From Jaapia argillacea MUCL 33604 (lineage: Eukaryota; Basidiomycota; Agaricomycetes; Jaapiales; Jaapiaceae): DNA of 64,000 bases. The notes under the pieces were generated by a model. It made no database searches. It was given only the letters and a program-made list of their open reading frames with translations, and was not told the origin of the DNA. The position numbers and the translations under genes are program-made. The stretch is from assembly GCA_000697665.1 (NCBI GenBank), contig KL197710.1, positions 1,217,837 through 1,281,836 on the forward strand, in the 5' to 3' direction. This document shows, piece by piece, positions 23,651 through 35,000 of this stretch; position 1 is the stretch's first letter, and each line of letters starts with the position of its first letter.

Positions 23651-26600
23651 ATGACGGAGGGAGGTGCAGGGCCATCCTCATATACCAGCCTGTCGACTGT
23701 TGGCGCATCCCCCACTCCATCTCGCAGGTCCCGCATTCGTTTCCCTCCCGATGATGACAAGCGCAGTCGCTCTGGATCTTCTGTCACTGAAGACTCTCGG
23801 AAAGCGACTGGCATTGGCCTCGGGCCTCCTCCCATCCTTCGAAAACCACCCATTGTTCAGGAGGCGTACTTCAGTGATGACAAACGCCGCCGAGTTCATT
23901 CTGTCGACGTCTCGACAAAGTTCTCAGAGGCTGCACGATCGCTCAACGCAAATGTTGACAAGGGTTCTCGCCGGCGCACACTGACGCATGCATCGCCAAA
24001 GGGGAGAGGTGGTTTGGTTGGTCTTCAGAGGGAGAATGAAGTTGATTTTGGAAGTTTCTCGGATGAGTATGCGCTAGGTGAGTCGTTTGACGTTACCTTA
24101 ACAGCACCATTTCTGATCCCTCTCCGTGTTCTTAGCTCAAGAAGGTGAGGCTGCTTGGAAGCCCGCCACCAAACCTAACAGATGTTGCCAGACCCCGGGA
24201 TATTGGAAGACGTACAGCGAGCGTTAAAGCTGAAAGCCCGACGCGAAGCTCGTCTGAAAGCTTTGCAATCCAACCCCCTTCCGCCAGATCTTCACTCAAG
24301 GCCCGATGTTTCTCCGGAGGCTTCGTTATCGATCCAGTCCTCCCCTGTGCGACCATCCCTCCCGACAATATTCTCCTCGACCACCGGTACTACGATGACA
24401 ACAAGCAATGAGTCAGAAATTGACTTTCGGCCCTCGGTCGGGACTGTCCCTCTGCACCCTGTCCCCACCTCGTCGAATGACGGCGCGACTCTTGATTGGT
24501 CACATTTCGTCGTGCCCGACGACAAACCAGAGCATAGACGCTGGTCGATATCATTATCGAAAGGCAAGGCGAGGGAGAAACCAGCTAATCAGTCAAATAA
24601 AGTTGTGGTTGAAAAACAAGATTCCCTCTACGCAGGTACGGCTGGTTTTGCAAGTCCAGAGGTATCCGATACTGAATTATCGCAGCTAAATTATCCCAAA
24701 TCAAGTCCACGGCGAAGGCAAGCACCATTCGCAAGGCAGCCATAACGAGTGACCAGCTCAAACGACGCTACGATGTCGCATATGCTTCTTTGGCCTCCGG
24801 CACCCCACCACTCAAACTTACCGACGTTGTTAAATGGTTTGAGAAGCAGGATCCAGCTATGAAAATGTGGTTGGAGCAGGAAGAACCACTTACTTGGTTA
24901 AAACATCTCGTGGATGGACGTGACGAGAATAGGCCTTCGCGGTTCCCGTGGCATGTCACCGCGTTGATATTGCAGGAATATGTTAAGTCACAGCATCCTC
25001 TAAGCGTCGACCAGACCCTCGAGCAATCCCCCATTTCGGGCGAAGGAAGCGGATCTCTGCAAAGCGGAACCAATCCATACCCAACGTTCCTTCCATCTCC
25101 TCCGTTCTCGCAGTATTCTCTCGAGCCTTCTTTATCGAGGAAATTGTCGTCTGACGGCTATGTTTCTTTTGAACCATTTGTCGGACCCGGGAGGCACTAT
25201 GCAATCGGGGACTCACGCCAAAGTGGCGAGGGTCCTCTAAGAACTTGGAGAAACTCTCTACCGGCCGGTATCGACTCTGCTCGGAGCTCGTTAAGCAGTC
25301 TGGTAAGTGGCTCAATCCACCTCAATCAGGCACCATCTCCAAGCAGCAGCCGACTTGGAATTCGAGATATTGCCAAACGTATCCGTCGTCGCCCATATGA
25401 GAGTGATGAGGCTCTGTCTTCCGCCCGAAACTCCCTCTCCGAAGGGCATATCCGGGAAGAGGACGGAGTGCCTTCACGCAAAGCCTCCAAACCTGCGCAC
25501 CATCCAAAGCTCCTGGGAATTCGCACTCGAGCTGAGTCGGGCACTGATGGTGAAGGGCTGGAAGATGTAAAACCCCTTGACACATTGGGATCGAGTGGAG
25601 AAGCTCTGCAGACTGCAAAACCTCTAGCGTCCTCTGATGTAGAAGAAGCAGTCGCCCCCGTCCGGCCTCGTCCAACCCTACAACGATCTGGCACTGAGCC
25701 CTTCTCGCGTCGCCTAATCGTACTCCCACACCGATCAGGCCGGATATCGTTGACCTCGCGTGAACCCTCTGCTTCGCCCGAGGAGCAATACCATCGAGAC
25801 AATGCCGAGGACGAAAAAGTTCGATACGAATACGAACTCAAGGCTCAGTGAGTTTTTTTTTGTCTCTTCATTGTGTACACCTCCGACCCGCTTTGTCCAG
25901 GACACTCGAGGATGCGGTTGCACAAAACGCTCGGATACGTCAGCTTTTGCAGCGCGTTGCGTCGGGTGTTCGAGACTACGACGTTCTCCGATCACAACTT
26001 TCCAGTCTTGTGGGACTGCGCCAGAAGCATCTTCCTTCAGAGCTCATAGAGGCGTTTAGCCACGACCCTGCTGCCGTTACGGGTTCGACTCGGAGATTGA
26101 AGGGTTGGAGAGCCGTTGAGGACGTTCATAATCGCATTGCCGTGCAGCAGGAGATCTTACATTCATTCGTGTCCAAGAACGAGAACGGCGTATCACTATC
26201 TCCAGCCTGCATCTTTGATGATCCTATCGCGGGACTCCGCCAGTCGCTAGATCGCCTGGAACGCTACCACCAAGATGTAGTGTTGAGCGCTCGGACCGTC
26301 GGAGAACTTCTTGGGAAGGTGAAGATAATCCATGGCGATGTGAAGAAGAAGTATAACGACACACTTGCCCATACCTCTGTCGTTTATCCTGAGGTGCGTC
26401 CCCATTGATGAATTCGGGTGCTGTCGGAGGATGCTGACACCCTTCAATAGCTTTCTCATATCGTCGCATTGGAAGAGAGCTACAAAGACAATTACCAGCA
26501 ATTATGGGACTTTGGCATGGATGCCTTGACGCTCTTGTTGGATAGTGTCACGCCATTCTGGAGGAATTATGGCAAGGTCATTGGCGAGGATTTGCAAGAT

Positions 26601-26945
26601 TTCCTGATCATCCCGTGGTATAGAAACGAATTTACGGGCGAGCCAAAACGATATCCAGTCAAGCGGCTGCCCAGACGCTCTCTCCGTCACTGGCTGGGCC
26701 TAACCGTCTTTCTCAACATAAGTATCGCGGTCACTGTGCTGCAAGCCAGGGCAGCAATGTTTTCATTGTCGTTCTTCAGGTTGTCTGGCATCACGCACTC
26801 TGGTCTCTGGTGGATGGCGTTACCATTCTTTTGGACTGGCGTCATGATCCAATGGATGGCGGTTCTTATCGAGGTTTGCATCGTGGGAGCGCAGGGCGCC
26901 GTTGCTGTGTGGTGGCTCGGATGGATGGTCAAGGTATTCAGCTGA
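23651..26945 (+). CDS. Large protein with disordered N-half and C-terminal membrane helices
   Basis: Exons 23651-24077, 24136-24144, 24192-24661, 24706-25847, 25901-26393 and 26451-26945 give about 1011 residues. The N-terminal third is disordered. A conserved-looking segment follows the fourth exon's start (ITSDQLKRRYDVAYASLA, then WLEQEEPLTWLKHLVDGR). Another disordered stretch comes next. An ordered helical region (IRQLLQRVASGVRDYDVLRS to LGKVKIIHGDVKKKY) may be a coiled coil. The C-terminus has two or three hydrophobic helices (HWLGLTVFLNISIAVTVLQA, LWWMALPFFWTGVMIQWMAV). It is thus probably an organelle or plasma-membrane protein with a large cytosolic part. I do not recognise the family. 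The 9-nt second exon is optional, because joining 24077 to 24192 also keeps the frame. Confidence 0.75.
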
Positions 26946-27068
26946 AGGTCAGACATTGGGACATTGTTATCGTCTATATCATTATTATCGTTTCCTTCAC
27001 GTTGAACGTATGGCACATATGGTACTTGGGCTAATCATGGAATATGATCATGCATAGACATGCTGCAT

Positions 27069-28602
27069 CTATGGCCCAGGTATGGGGCTATGTCGGGGGA
27101 AGGCGGGAGGGTGGCTAGCTAAGGGAGAGGAGACGAACATGGAGGTACTTGCTGTGGAAGGGAGCCTTCCCTTCATCTTCCTCGGTGCAGGAGGTTTTGG
27201 AGGCTGTCCAGTCCCCACCGATGTCCGTAACGCAGGAAGAGGATTCGACAGTAATGGTGCCATCCGCGAGCTCAACCCACCTGAGATGGAAGGGATTTCA
27301 TTTTTCGCCCGACCCGAGTCAATGCAAATACGACAAAAACCTGCAAACGCGATGAGCGGAAGGTAGTGTGAGATTGATATGCAAGACGCACGACCACCCA
27401 TCAAGAGAGGGACGTCCGTTTGTCCACAAGTAAAACACGCAATCTGAGGCCGGGGAGGCGTCTCCGGCTTTTTGGTTGGAACAGTTTTTCGCTTCTTTGG
27501 AGCGGGAGGGGATATATCGACGGACTGAGGGGTAGCGTCTCGGAATTCGAGGGGAGGCTTGCGAGGGGCTGGTTTTCGCTTCGTTCGAGTACCATCTTGT
27601 GAGGGTTTGATGAACTTCATGGGTGGCTGGGGTGATGCGGCCTACACAATGATGAATTGACGACGAATTGAAAAGCGAAGTCGTCAACAACTCACATGTC
27701 GGATCTGGTCCAACTTCTCCCCTTCGGGCAATCTGTGTTGCAAAAACGATCGTTCAGGTATTGTCTGGGGGTGATGATCAATGAATGAGTGGACCGAAGG
27801 TGGAGTGACGTGAAGTGAGTACCATTTCGTCCAAAAAGCGTGCATTCTCTTCCATACGAGCTTCGCCGCCTGCCCATCTCAGGAGAAGATCCCATACGCC
27901 AACTGTGGTCTTGGTGAGGCGAAACGTGACCATGTGGGGAGGCATATTCCCATCCGGTGGATTCGGTGCAGTTGGGGAACTGGGGAACGGGACCAGAGTG
28001 GTCATCAAAATCTCGAAGGCGCCCTGGCCGATATCATTTTGAGTGCAGACGACGGGTCCGCGAGGAAATATAAACCTTTCAGAGGAAGATTCATGGAACT
28101 CAATCACGATGTCGAAGATATCAGAGGATGTGGGTGGCAAGGACCCGCCTGAGCTGGTCGGAGGTGGTGTTGAAGGAGACACGGAGGAACTTCCAGGAAG
28201 GTTCGCGGTATGAGCCATGGATTGGATGAGGAGACCCAGCGTTCTCAGCTGCTCCGGGCTTGCTCGACCAGTGGCTGCTAGCTGCACGAGATTGGCCAAT
28301 GTGGGGTTCGTAGTGGCCGCGGCATTAACCTGGGCAACAAGAGACGGGGTCACGGGTATTTCGGAGGCTAAGGAGGTTATAAGGGGAGTTGATGCCCGAG
28401 GACTGGATGATGGTACGGTGGACGGGGGTCGCGTGCCTATGGAAGAATGGTATGGCGGGGGGACGTTGGGCTGTAGGTAGTGCACCTCGTATATGGTCGT
28501 ATCCGGGAAGATATGGGGGCCAACTTCAAGTTCACATTTACCATGCGATCGGATGATATGGGGAGGAGGGACAACGTCAGCAACTTTTCCCCGTCGAGCC
28601 AT
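27069..28602 (-). CDS. Nuclear-type protein with a four-cysteine zinc motif
   Basis: Exons 28602-27823, 27764-27696, 27641-27395 and 27340-27069 give 455 residues. The N-terminal half has ordered blocks: GPHIFPDTTIYEVHYLQP, then FDIVIEFHESSSERFIFPRG, then a segment containing KTTVGVWDLLLRWAGGEARM. A basic linker rich in Lys and Pro (RKPAPRKPP, PKKRKTVPTKK) looks like a nuclear localisation signal. It leads to a compact Cys motif, CFTCGQTDVPLLMGGFCRIC (C-x2-C-x12-C-x2-C), made by splicing exon 3 to exon 4. This resembles a short GATA-like or treble-clef zinc site. The C-terminus is disordered. The combination suggests a chromatin or transcription protein, but I cannot name the family. It is divergent from BDP1. 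Confidence 0.7.
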
Positions 28603-28975
28603 GGTGGAGAATTTTGGAAAGGTTGATGATAACCATTTGTCGCGAGCTGGGTGATACCTCAGATCTCGGAAAGTATAGAGATAATATATCTTGCGCACAT
28701 TGTCTGAGTGACTGCAACAAGACGAAACTAGTGGCCCAATGTAAGAGGGGCGATACGCTGAGGAGTCCGAGATTGAAACCTACCTATCTGCAATACTCTT
28801 CAGCTCGCTGGCTCCGCCTAGTTCATAATCTGGCTCGGGGACGACAGGAAGACCTAAGACGGGGTGCATTGTAAAAAGGAACGATATGAGGCAGTAGGGT
28901 CGGGATCAAAGTCGGGATTCAAATGGTTGTGCGCGTCGACTCGACTCCATTCAACGTAACGCTAATCTAACCATC
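28603..28975. promoter_or_regulatory. Divergent promoter region between the four-Cys gene and BDP1
   Basis: The two start codons are 373 bp apart on opposite strands, so this interval should hold both promoters. Short open frames inside it do not look like protein. No strong TATA element or repeat was noticed. Confidence 0.4.
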
Positions 28976-31139
28976 ATGTCTTCACGCGTCCGTGAGTTCT
29001 CAGGTTCTCCTTGCACGGCGTCACAATTGACGTGTATTCAGAGAAGGGCGGGACGATATTCAAGCCTGTTGCGAGACCCAAAGGACGAGCAGCGGGTGAT
29101 ATCCCCAGACAGAACTCTACAGCTCCTGATCCCCGAGCCTCTGCAGTGCCAAACAGCAGTCGAGATGCAGCTACTCCCGCCCCAATGTCATCTTCGTCCA
29201 TGCCTCCTCCACCTGGAATGCCCACGAAATCCGGACTGGCAACAATTTCAGAGCCCCCACCGCCTCAGTCGACTTTGACCCAAAATTCCACCACCTCGAA
29301 TGATTCATCCACCCCCTCCCATGCAATCTCTATGCCTTCTAGAGACAGAGCGAGACCGCCATCCGCCATTCCATCATCCAGTTCTGACAGCCGAAGCCTG
29401 CCTGCTATCATATCAACACCTTCCCGATCTACTCCTGCTCCTCCTAGCATTGGGACATCTAGAGCAGTTCCAATCGTAGTCTCCAGTCAGAGACCAACTC
29501 CCATTGCTCATCCTTCCACTCGGCCTGCTCCACCACCACCCGCGCAAAACGATTCGTCCCAACAGCCTGGGCGTGCTCATTCAGCTGAATTGAACCAAGC
29601 ATCTCAACCACTATCTATGGAGGGCCAAGTGCTGCCGATTGTCGATGGCAATGTCCCCCGACTTGCGCTCAACACCCCATCAGTAGTGAAAGTCCCTACA
29701 GCACGGAGTCGAGGAAAGGAGAAACAGCAATCTCTTCATCAAGATGGCTCCGTTAATGGAGCAGAGGATACGACGAATGAAAACTCGACAGAGGTCCCTA
29801 CCAGGAAGTCTACTCGACGCAAGAAGCCCGTGAAACCAACGACTGAAGTTGGAGAAGACGGTGGCGCTGAGCAGGAGCCCGAGCCTACTTTGAAGAAGAA
29901 GAGGTCGCGCAAGCGCAAGGAGACTACGGAGGACGAAACTGGGGAAGGTGAAGGGGAGCCTGTACAAAAGCGCAAACGAGGTGGTAGGAAAAAGGCACCA
30001 TCACCACCTCCCTATGACCCAGACGTCGATCCTGGTGAAGACTTGGACCCTACCGTCGTCACGATGGCCACTCTCTGCGACGACCCGGGTCAGGGACGAG
30101 TCAGTAGCAAAGCTGCGCAAATCCAGAAGAACTTTACTGCCTGGAAGGTGGTGAATCGAGAGAAGAGGGCTCGAATGAAGGCGCTCCAGGAGGCGAAGAA
30201 GTATGGGAGGGATGATGAAGACGAAGGTCGTTCAAGGATCAATCCAAAAGCGCCTGATGCGAGTGCCAGTCAGGCGTTGGTTGTGCCAGGTACCGCTGCA
30301 AGCACGACTGACGATATCATCCCCGAAGAGCAAGACGACCAAGATGAAGGAGGAGGCGAGAAGTCGGCTGTCGACGGGTTTGACTACAATCAAGCCGTTA
30401 GCACCAGTCGTTTCAACGTGCAGCTTCGTATCGGGGCCAACGGCGAGACCATCATCGATGAAGACTCTCTGTTCGTTGATCGGGGTGAGGAACATGAGAC
30501 TGAAGAATATACTCACATCGAGGAGTCCGACACTTCGAAGTTCGTGAATTCTGCGACTTACAGCAAGAAAGTTCGGGGCTCACGATGGAGTGCCGAGGAA
30601 ACGGAGCTCTTCTATGATGTGGGTTGGATCTCCTTCATGTTTTTGTGTCGCTTACTCTCCGCATTACAGGCTTTGTCACAGTTCGGAGAGAATTATGAGC
30701 TCATCTCGATGGTCCTCCCTGGGCGCGATCGCAAAGCTTGCAAGAACAAATTCAAAGCCGAGGATAAGCGGAATCCAACAAGGATTAATTATAGCCTGAC
30801 GCATCGGGTTCCATATGGTGAGTATCTGTCATCTCCAACCCGGAAAGTAAATTCATCTCGTACAATAACACAGATATGCAGACGTTGACCCGCATGACGG
30901 GGAAGGACTTTTCGGGGCCTACACCGGTCATTCGAGCACCGACACCTCCAACCCTGCCCGTACCCGAGCAAGTCACTGAAGTTATGAATACTCGACCCAA
31001 AAAAGGACGAAAGCAGAGCTCTACGCCTGCTGCTGGGGCGGACGAGGAAGTTGTTGGGAGCCTGGAGGACTTTGAGATGGATGAGGAATTGTTCGGGAAG
31101 GATAGCCCCTTCGAAAAAGGATTGAGCAGTACCAGTTGA
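28976..31139 (+). CDS. BDP1: RNA polymerase III initiation factor TFIIIB subunit BDP1 (B'')
   Basis: BDP1 completes TFIIIB on tRNA and 5S promoters and helps open DNA for Pol III. Exons 28976-28991, 29042-30618, 30670-30817 and 30874-31139 give 668 residues. The first exon is only 16 nt (MSSRV). The long N-terminal half is disordered, followed by Lys/Arg-rich blocks. The extended SANT domain starts RGSRWSAEETELFYDALSQF and continues with PGRDRKACKNKFKAEDKRNP, the signature of this subunit. The acidic C-terminal tail contains EDFEMDEELFGKDSPFEKG. The next features downstream are two tRNA genes, which depend on this factor. Their adjacency is probably coincidence. Confidence 0.93.
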
Positions 31140-31221
31140 GTACAATGTACCGTAGTCCACACCCAACGCCACCGGTTGACTCCAGGACCAACTTATGGCA
31201 CTCTACGAAATCGACCTTATG

Positions 31222-31307
31222 GCCGTGGTAGCTCAGTTGGGAGAGCAGTAGACTGAAGCAGCTTGTCTGTGTTCTAAAGGTCACCTGTTCGATCCAGGTT
31301 CATGGCA
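31222..31307 (+). tRNA. tRNA-Phe (GAA) with a 13-nt intron
   Basis: The sequence folds as a cloverleaf. The acceptor stem is GCCGTGG with TCATGGC and discriminator A. The D arm is GCTC-AGTTGGGA-GAGC and the T arm is ACCTG-TTCGATC-CAGGT. The anticodon loop CTGAAG gives anticodon GAA. A 13-nt intron (CAGCTTGTCTGTG) sits at the canonical place after position 37. The mature length is 73 nt before CCA. The outer anticodon-stem pair (27-43) appears as G-A and is not Watson-Crick. The internal A and B boxes are intact. Confidence 0.95.
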
Positions 31308-31309
31308 TA

Positions 31310-31316
31310 TTTTTTA
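31310..31316 (+). terminator. Pol III T-run terminator of the plus-strand tRNA-Phe
   Basis: A run of T residues (TATTTTTTAC context) begins three bases after the tRNA 3' end, as expected for RNA polymerase III termination. Confidence 0.8.
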
Positions 31317-31514
31317 CTTGTTCAATGTGTGGTATGGCGTTGTGCACACTTGAAGTTCTGTCATTGAACCGTCAAGGTGAAACAAATTTTTGAGGGACGA
31401 CAAGGACAGAGCGATGCTTCTAAGCCACGCAAACGATTGTCGCATTTATATCTTTGATATCGAGTAAAATGATCTGGAGTTCAGGTTTTTGAAACAAGAG
31501 CTTTCATGAATCCA

Positions 31515-31524
31515 GCAAAAATTA
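31515..31524 (-). terminator. Pol III T-run terminator of the minus-strand tRNA-Phe
   Basis: On the minus strand the tRNA is followed by ATAATTTTTGC. The run of five Ts is the likely Pol III stop. On the plus strand it appears as AAAAATTAT. Confidence 0.75.
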
Positions 31525-31610
31525 TGCCATGAACCTGGATCGAACAGGTGACCTTTAGAACACAGACAAGCTGCTTCAGTCTACTGCTCTCCCAACTGAG
31601 CTACCACGGC
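31525..31610 (-). tRNA. tRNA-Phe (GAA), identical inverted copy
   Basis: This minus-strand gene is identical base for base to the copy at 31222-31307, including the 13-nt intron and the G-A mismatch in the anticodon stem. The two genes face each other tail to tail, 217 bp apart, with unrelated sequence between them. Both have T-run terminators, so both could be active. Confidence 0.95.
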
Positions 31611-31829
31611 TATGCGTATGTGCTCTGTTGAGATTCCATGAAGAGATTGCATAACTCGGCTACACGATAATTGGACACGACCGTCACATCTGCGTGGCCT
31701 GTGTCACGCTGGGTGACCACTTTGGGCGAATCCCAATTTACCGTACACCTTGTCTTGTCTCCGTTTCTTCCATCCCCATCCCCTCCCGTCCAGAACTACA
31801 TACAAAGTCACCGGTTCCTTGTATCGACA

Positions 31830-33963
31830 ATGCCTCCTCGACGTGCTCCATCCCAAAGCGTACCTCCTCCTTCTCGTCCCGCGAGTCCTCCTGGAGGTGA
31901 CGACATAGACGAAGTTCGTATCTTTGTACGATGTATGCACGCGACCAAGCTAATTGATAGTGGTAGAGTCCCTTTTTCGATAGTGTAGATGAGCTTCAAC
32001 AGCATGTGAGTCATTATCCATAAGTCCATTCAGTGGCATCCATGGAACTTACTCCCGCCATTTTAGGGCATCAATGTGCAGGATATTCTCAAGTTAAAGG
32101 TATCCGTCCTTATTTACGGCGACCCAGTCTTTCACTTATCTGAACACTCAAGGCCGCCGCTATCAACACCGTTTCTGGTGTGAATATGACACCTCGTCGA
32201 CAAATGCTTAAAATCAAGGTTCGTCGGAACAACTCCCCACTTCATGTCCCCACTTATGCTCGTGAACACAGGGTATGTCAGAGGCCAAAGTGGAGAAGAT
32301 CAAAGTCGGTGGATGTCTCTTGCATCTGGGTTATCTTGCTTAACTCAAATTTCCAGGAGGCAGCCCATAAGATTCTAGTGAGAATTCATCCTTGTTGTGA
32401 TATTGTCTCGTATGATAATCTTCCATAGGGATCGTCTTTCGCGACTGGACTTGAGGTTCAGGAAAAGCGGAAACGCGTGGTAGCGTGCAGCACTGGCAGT
32501 AAATCCGTCGACGCAATTTTAGGCGGTATGCATATACTCTCAAATTCCTTACACTCCACGGACTGACATCAACCACTCAAGGCGGTATTATGTCTCAATC
32601 AATCACAGAAGGTAGGATCGTCTATCTAGGACCTTGACTATGTGCTAATCCCACCTGCAGTGTATGGCGAATTCCGAACCGGGAAAACGCAGCTAGCCCA
32701 TACGATGAGTGTGGTAGCGCAGTTGCCACCAGACATGGGCGGAGCCTCTGGCAAGGTATTTTAGCTCTTCGCCGAGCCTGTTACTTGTCACAACTCGTTG
32801 ACCACCATCTTCCCAGGTCGCATACATCGACACCGAAGGTATTTCAATCTGAAGATTTTCATGGCGCGCACATTCATGTCTTTGCAGGTACCTTCCGTCC
32901 AGATCGCATCCGATCTATCGCGGATAGATTTGGAGTCAACGGTGATATGGCTCTAGAAAACATCCTATATGGTAAGGATTATACCATCTTCAGCAACAGG
33001 CCGATATCCTAACAGATTGTGAATCATAGCCCGCGCCTACAACAGTGAACACCAGGTATGGCGGTTGTGCTCCTTTAACTCTTGTGTGCGCCCCCCTGAT
33101 TGTCTTGTAGATGGAGCTCATCAACGAATGTTCGATTCGCTTTGCCGAGGAGAAAGATTTCCGGCTCTTGGTAAGTTTCAGGTCTGTTTGGTTCACGTTT
33201 TATCTCATTCGCACCCTAGATCGTGGACAGCATAATGGCTTTGTTTCGCACTGACTTTTCCGGAAGAGGAGAGCTCAGCGAGCGGCAGCAGAAGGTACTA
33301 TCTATTCTGCTGGATTTTGCTCTGACACATTACCAACCTACAATTATACCTGCCGCGTATCCAGCTTGGCCAGGTACCTATTGTACTCGTCTCTAGTGAA
33401 ATACTCACAGCCAACGCCGTTCGCCGTTTCGCAGATGCTCTCCAAATTGAGCAGGCTTTCCGAAGAATTCAACGTTTGTCCGTTTCAGAAAGTATCAACC
33501 GCATCCTGACGCGAACTTTGCAGCTCGCCATTCTTCTGACTAACCAAGTCCAATGTACGTGTCGTCCCGTATCGTCACCTCCTCGCTGACGGGCCCGGCC
33601 GCCCATCAGCGGATCCTGGAGCGACGATGACCTTCGTTGCTGGAGGTGCCCTGAAGCCTATCGGAGGCCATATCCTCTCCCACGCGTCCGCCACAAGGAT
33701 GTTTCTTCGAAAAGGTGAGCCCTCAAGGCAGTCTGACTCCATCCCCAGCCCTTCCAATCCACCCATTCTGGATGAGCCGATCCCCATGGTTGTCGGAAAC
33801 ATCTGTGCTCATCCGTTATCTGCCCTGCCTCCGCCTTCGTTCTTCCGTTTTCTGGTTGCTAGGACGTGCCGAAGAACGTGTCGCGAAACTTGTGGACAGC
33901 CCCGACAGACCCGAATCAGAGGCGTCGTATAAGCTTGATGAAGGCGGCTGGGCAGATGTTTGA
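31830..33963 (+). CDS. DMC1: Meiotic recombinase DMC1
   Basis: DMC1 is the meiosis-specific RecA-family ATPase that forms filaments on single-stranded DNA and drives strand exchange between homologues. The gene starts [17 protein letters not shown] and is split by about 18 introns. Ordered parts are the N-terminal helix-hairpin-helix domain ([21 protein letters not shown], then [11 protein letters not shown]), the Walker A region [13 protein letters not shown] and Walker [13 protein letters not shown]. Then follow [14 protein letters not shown] and the L2-side block [15 protein letters not shown] with [20 protein letters not shown]. The C-terminus ends [12 protein letters not shown]. The sequence is closer to DMC1 than RAD51 in the [13 protein letters not shown] and [13 protein letters not shown] regions. 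One exon (33365-33373, LGQ) is only 9 nt. Confidence 0.93.
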
Positions 33964-34295
33964 TCGCCCTTTGACACCTCATTCTGTGCAACGCTTCGGC
34001 ACCTTTGCTATGTTGATCTCCAATAGCTCTCGCACACTCTCTGCTGCGGTCTCTGCTCCTCTACAGCCTCTATCCTGCCGTCGTGCTGTATTCATTTACG
34101 CTTGCTGTATGTCTTCTCCGTCAAGAATAATCTGTGTGTCATCACTGCTATACATATATTTTCCCGGTCCGACATATGGAGGTCACTTGATTGACCTTGA
34201 AGCATATCAGTCAGCCTACAATATGACGATAAAGCTGCTGCTCTCGGATGATACATCGGTTACACCACTTCCCAGCTTCACTCATACGGAGAACT

Positions 34296-35000
34296 ATGGC
34301 ACCCAAAGCCTTCCTCCTCGTCTTTGCTGAACCTGGCGCAGCCGTACCTGACGCCGAGTTCCATGATTGGTACGATAACGAGCATATCCCTCTACGGGTG
34401 AACACGCCCGCATTTTTGAATTGGACGAGATGGGTGGAGGTGGACGGAGCGAAACCGACCTGGGCAGCATCGTACGATATCGAATCATTTGCAGCAATGC
34501 AAAAGCCTCCATACACGACCCTCGCGGAAACAAGGAGTGCGCGAGAGAAGGATTTGCTGAGCAGGATAGCTGTACTCGACAGGCGAACCTACGAAGCCTA
34601 CGAGGGCTACCCAGTACACCCGCCTTCGGCGCTCTTTGACGAAAAGAAGCCAGCATCAGTGGTCGTGTTCAATTCAAACGAGGTGAAACCGGAGATGGAA
34701 GAAGAGTATAACAAATGGTACGACGAAGAACATATTCCGATGCTGGCAAAGGTCCCCGGGTGGATTAGGAGTAGGAGGTTCGTTTTGAAGGAGGCACAGT
34801 GTCTGGGCACCGAAGGGTCCAAGAGTCAGAAGAAACCGCCCAAGTTTCTGGCGATGCACGAGTGGGAATCGGATGGGTTTGCAAACACCGAGGAGTATAA
34901 AGCGGCGGCGGAGACGGAATGGAGGCTGAGGATGGTCAAGGAGGTTATCAACAAGGAAAGACGAGTTTTCCAGTTTCATAAGAAGTGGGACAGGGAATGA
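34296..35000 (+). CDS. EthD-like dimeric alpha/beta-barrel protein with two repeats
   Basis: A single exon encodes 234 residues starting MAPKAFLLVFAEPGA. Two halves share the same motif. The first half has EFHDWYDNEHIPLRVNTPAF (about residues 20-40). The second has EYNKWYDEEHIPMLAKVPGW (about residues 129-149). Each half begins with a hydrophobic strand (FLLVFAEP; SVVVFNSNEV). The W-Y-D-x-E-H-I-P motif marks EthD/ferredoxin-like dimeric alpha/beta-barrel proteins, which often act in degradation or polyketide-type chemistry. Here the two copies probably form the barrel within one chain. No signal peptide is seen. The substrate is unknown. The absence of introns is unusual for this window. An upstream in-frame ATG at 34248 exists, but MAPK fits the family start better. 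Confidence 0.8.
   Translation: MAPKAFLLVFAEPGAAVPDAEFHDWYDNEHIPLRVNTPAFLNWTRWVEVDGAKPTWAASYDIESFAAMQKPPYTTLAETRSAREKDLLSRIAVLDRRTYEAYEGYPVHPPSALFDEKKPASVVVFNSNEVKPEMEEEYNKWYDEEHIPMLAKVPGWIRSRRFVLKEAQCLGTEGSKSQKKPPKFLAMHEWESDGFANTEEYKAAAETEWRLRMVKEVINKERRVFQFHKKWDRE

Noticed and set aside
25322-25841. Minus-strand frames of 135-171 codons inside the 23651-26945 gene
   Set aside because: They are antisense shadows of a long exon in a GC-rich region, with no recognisable protein.
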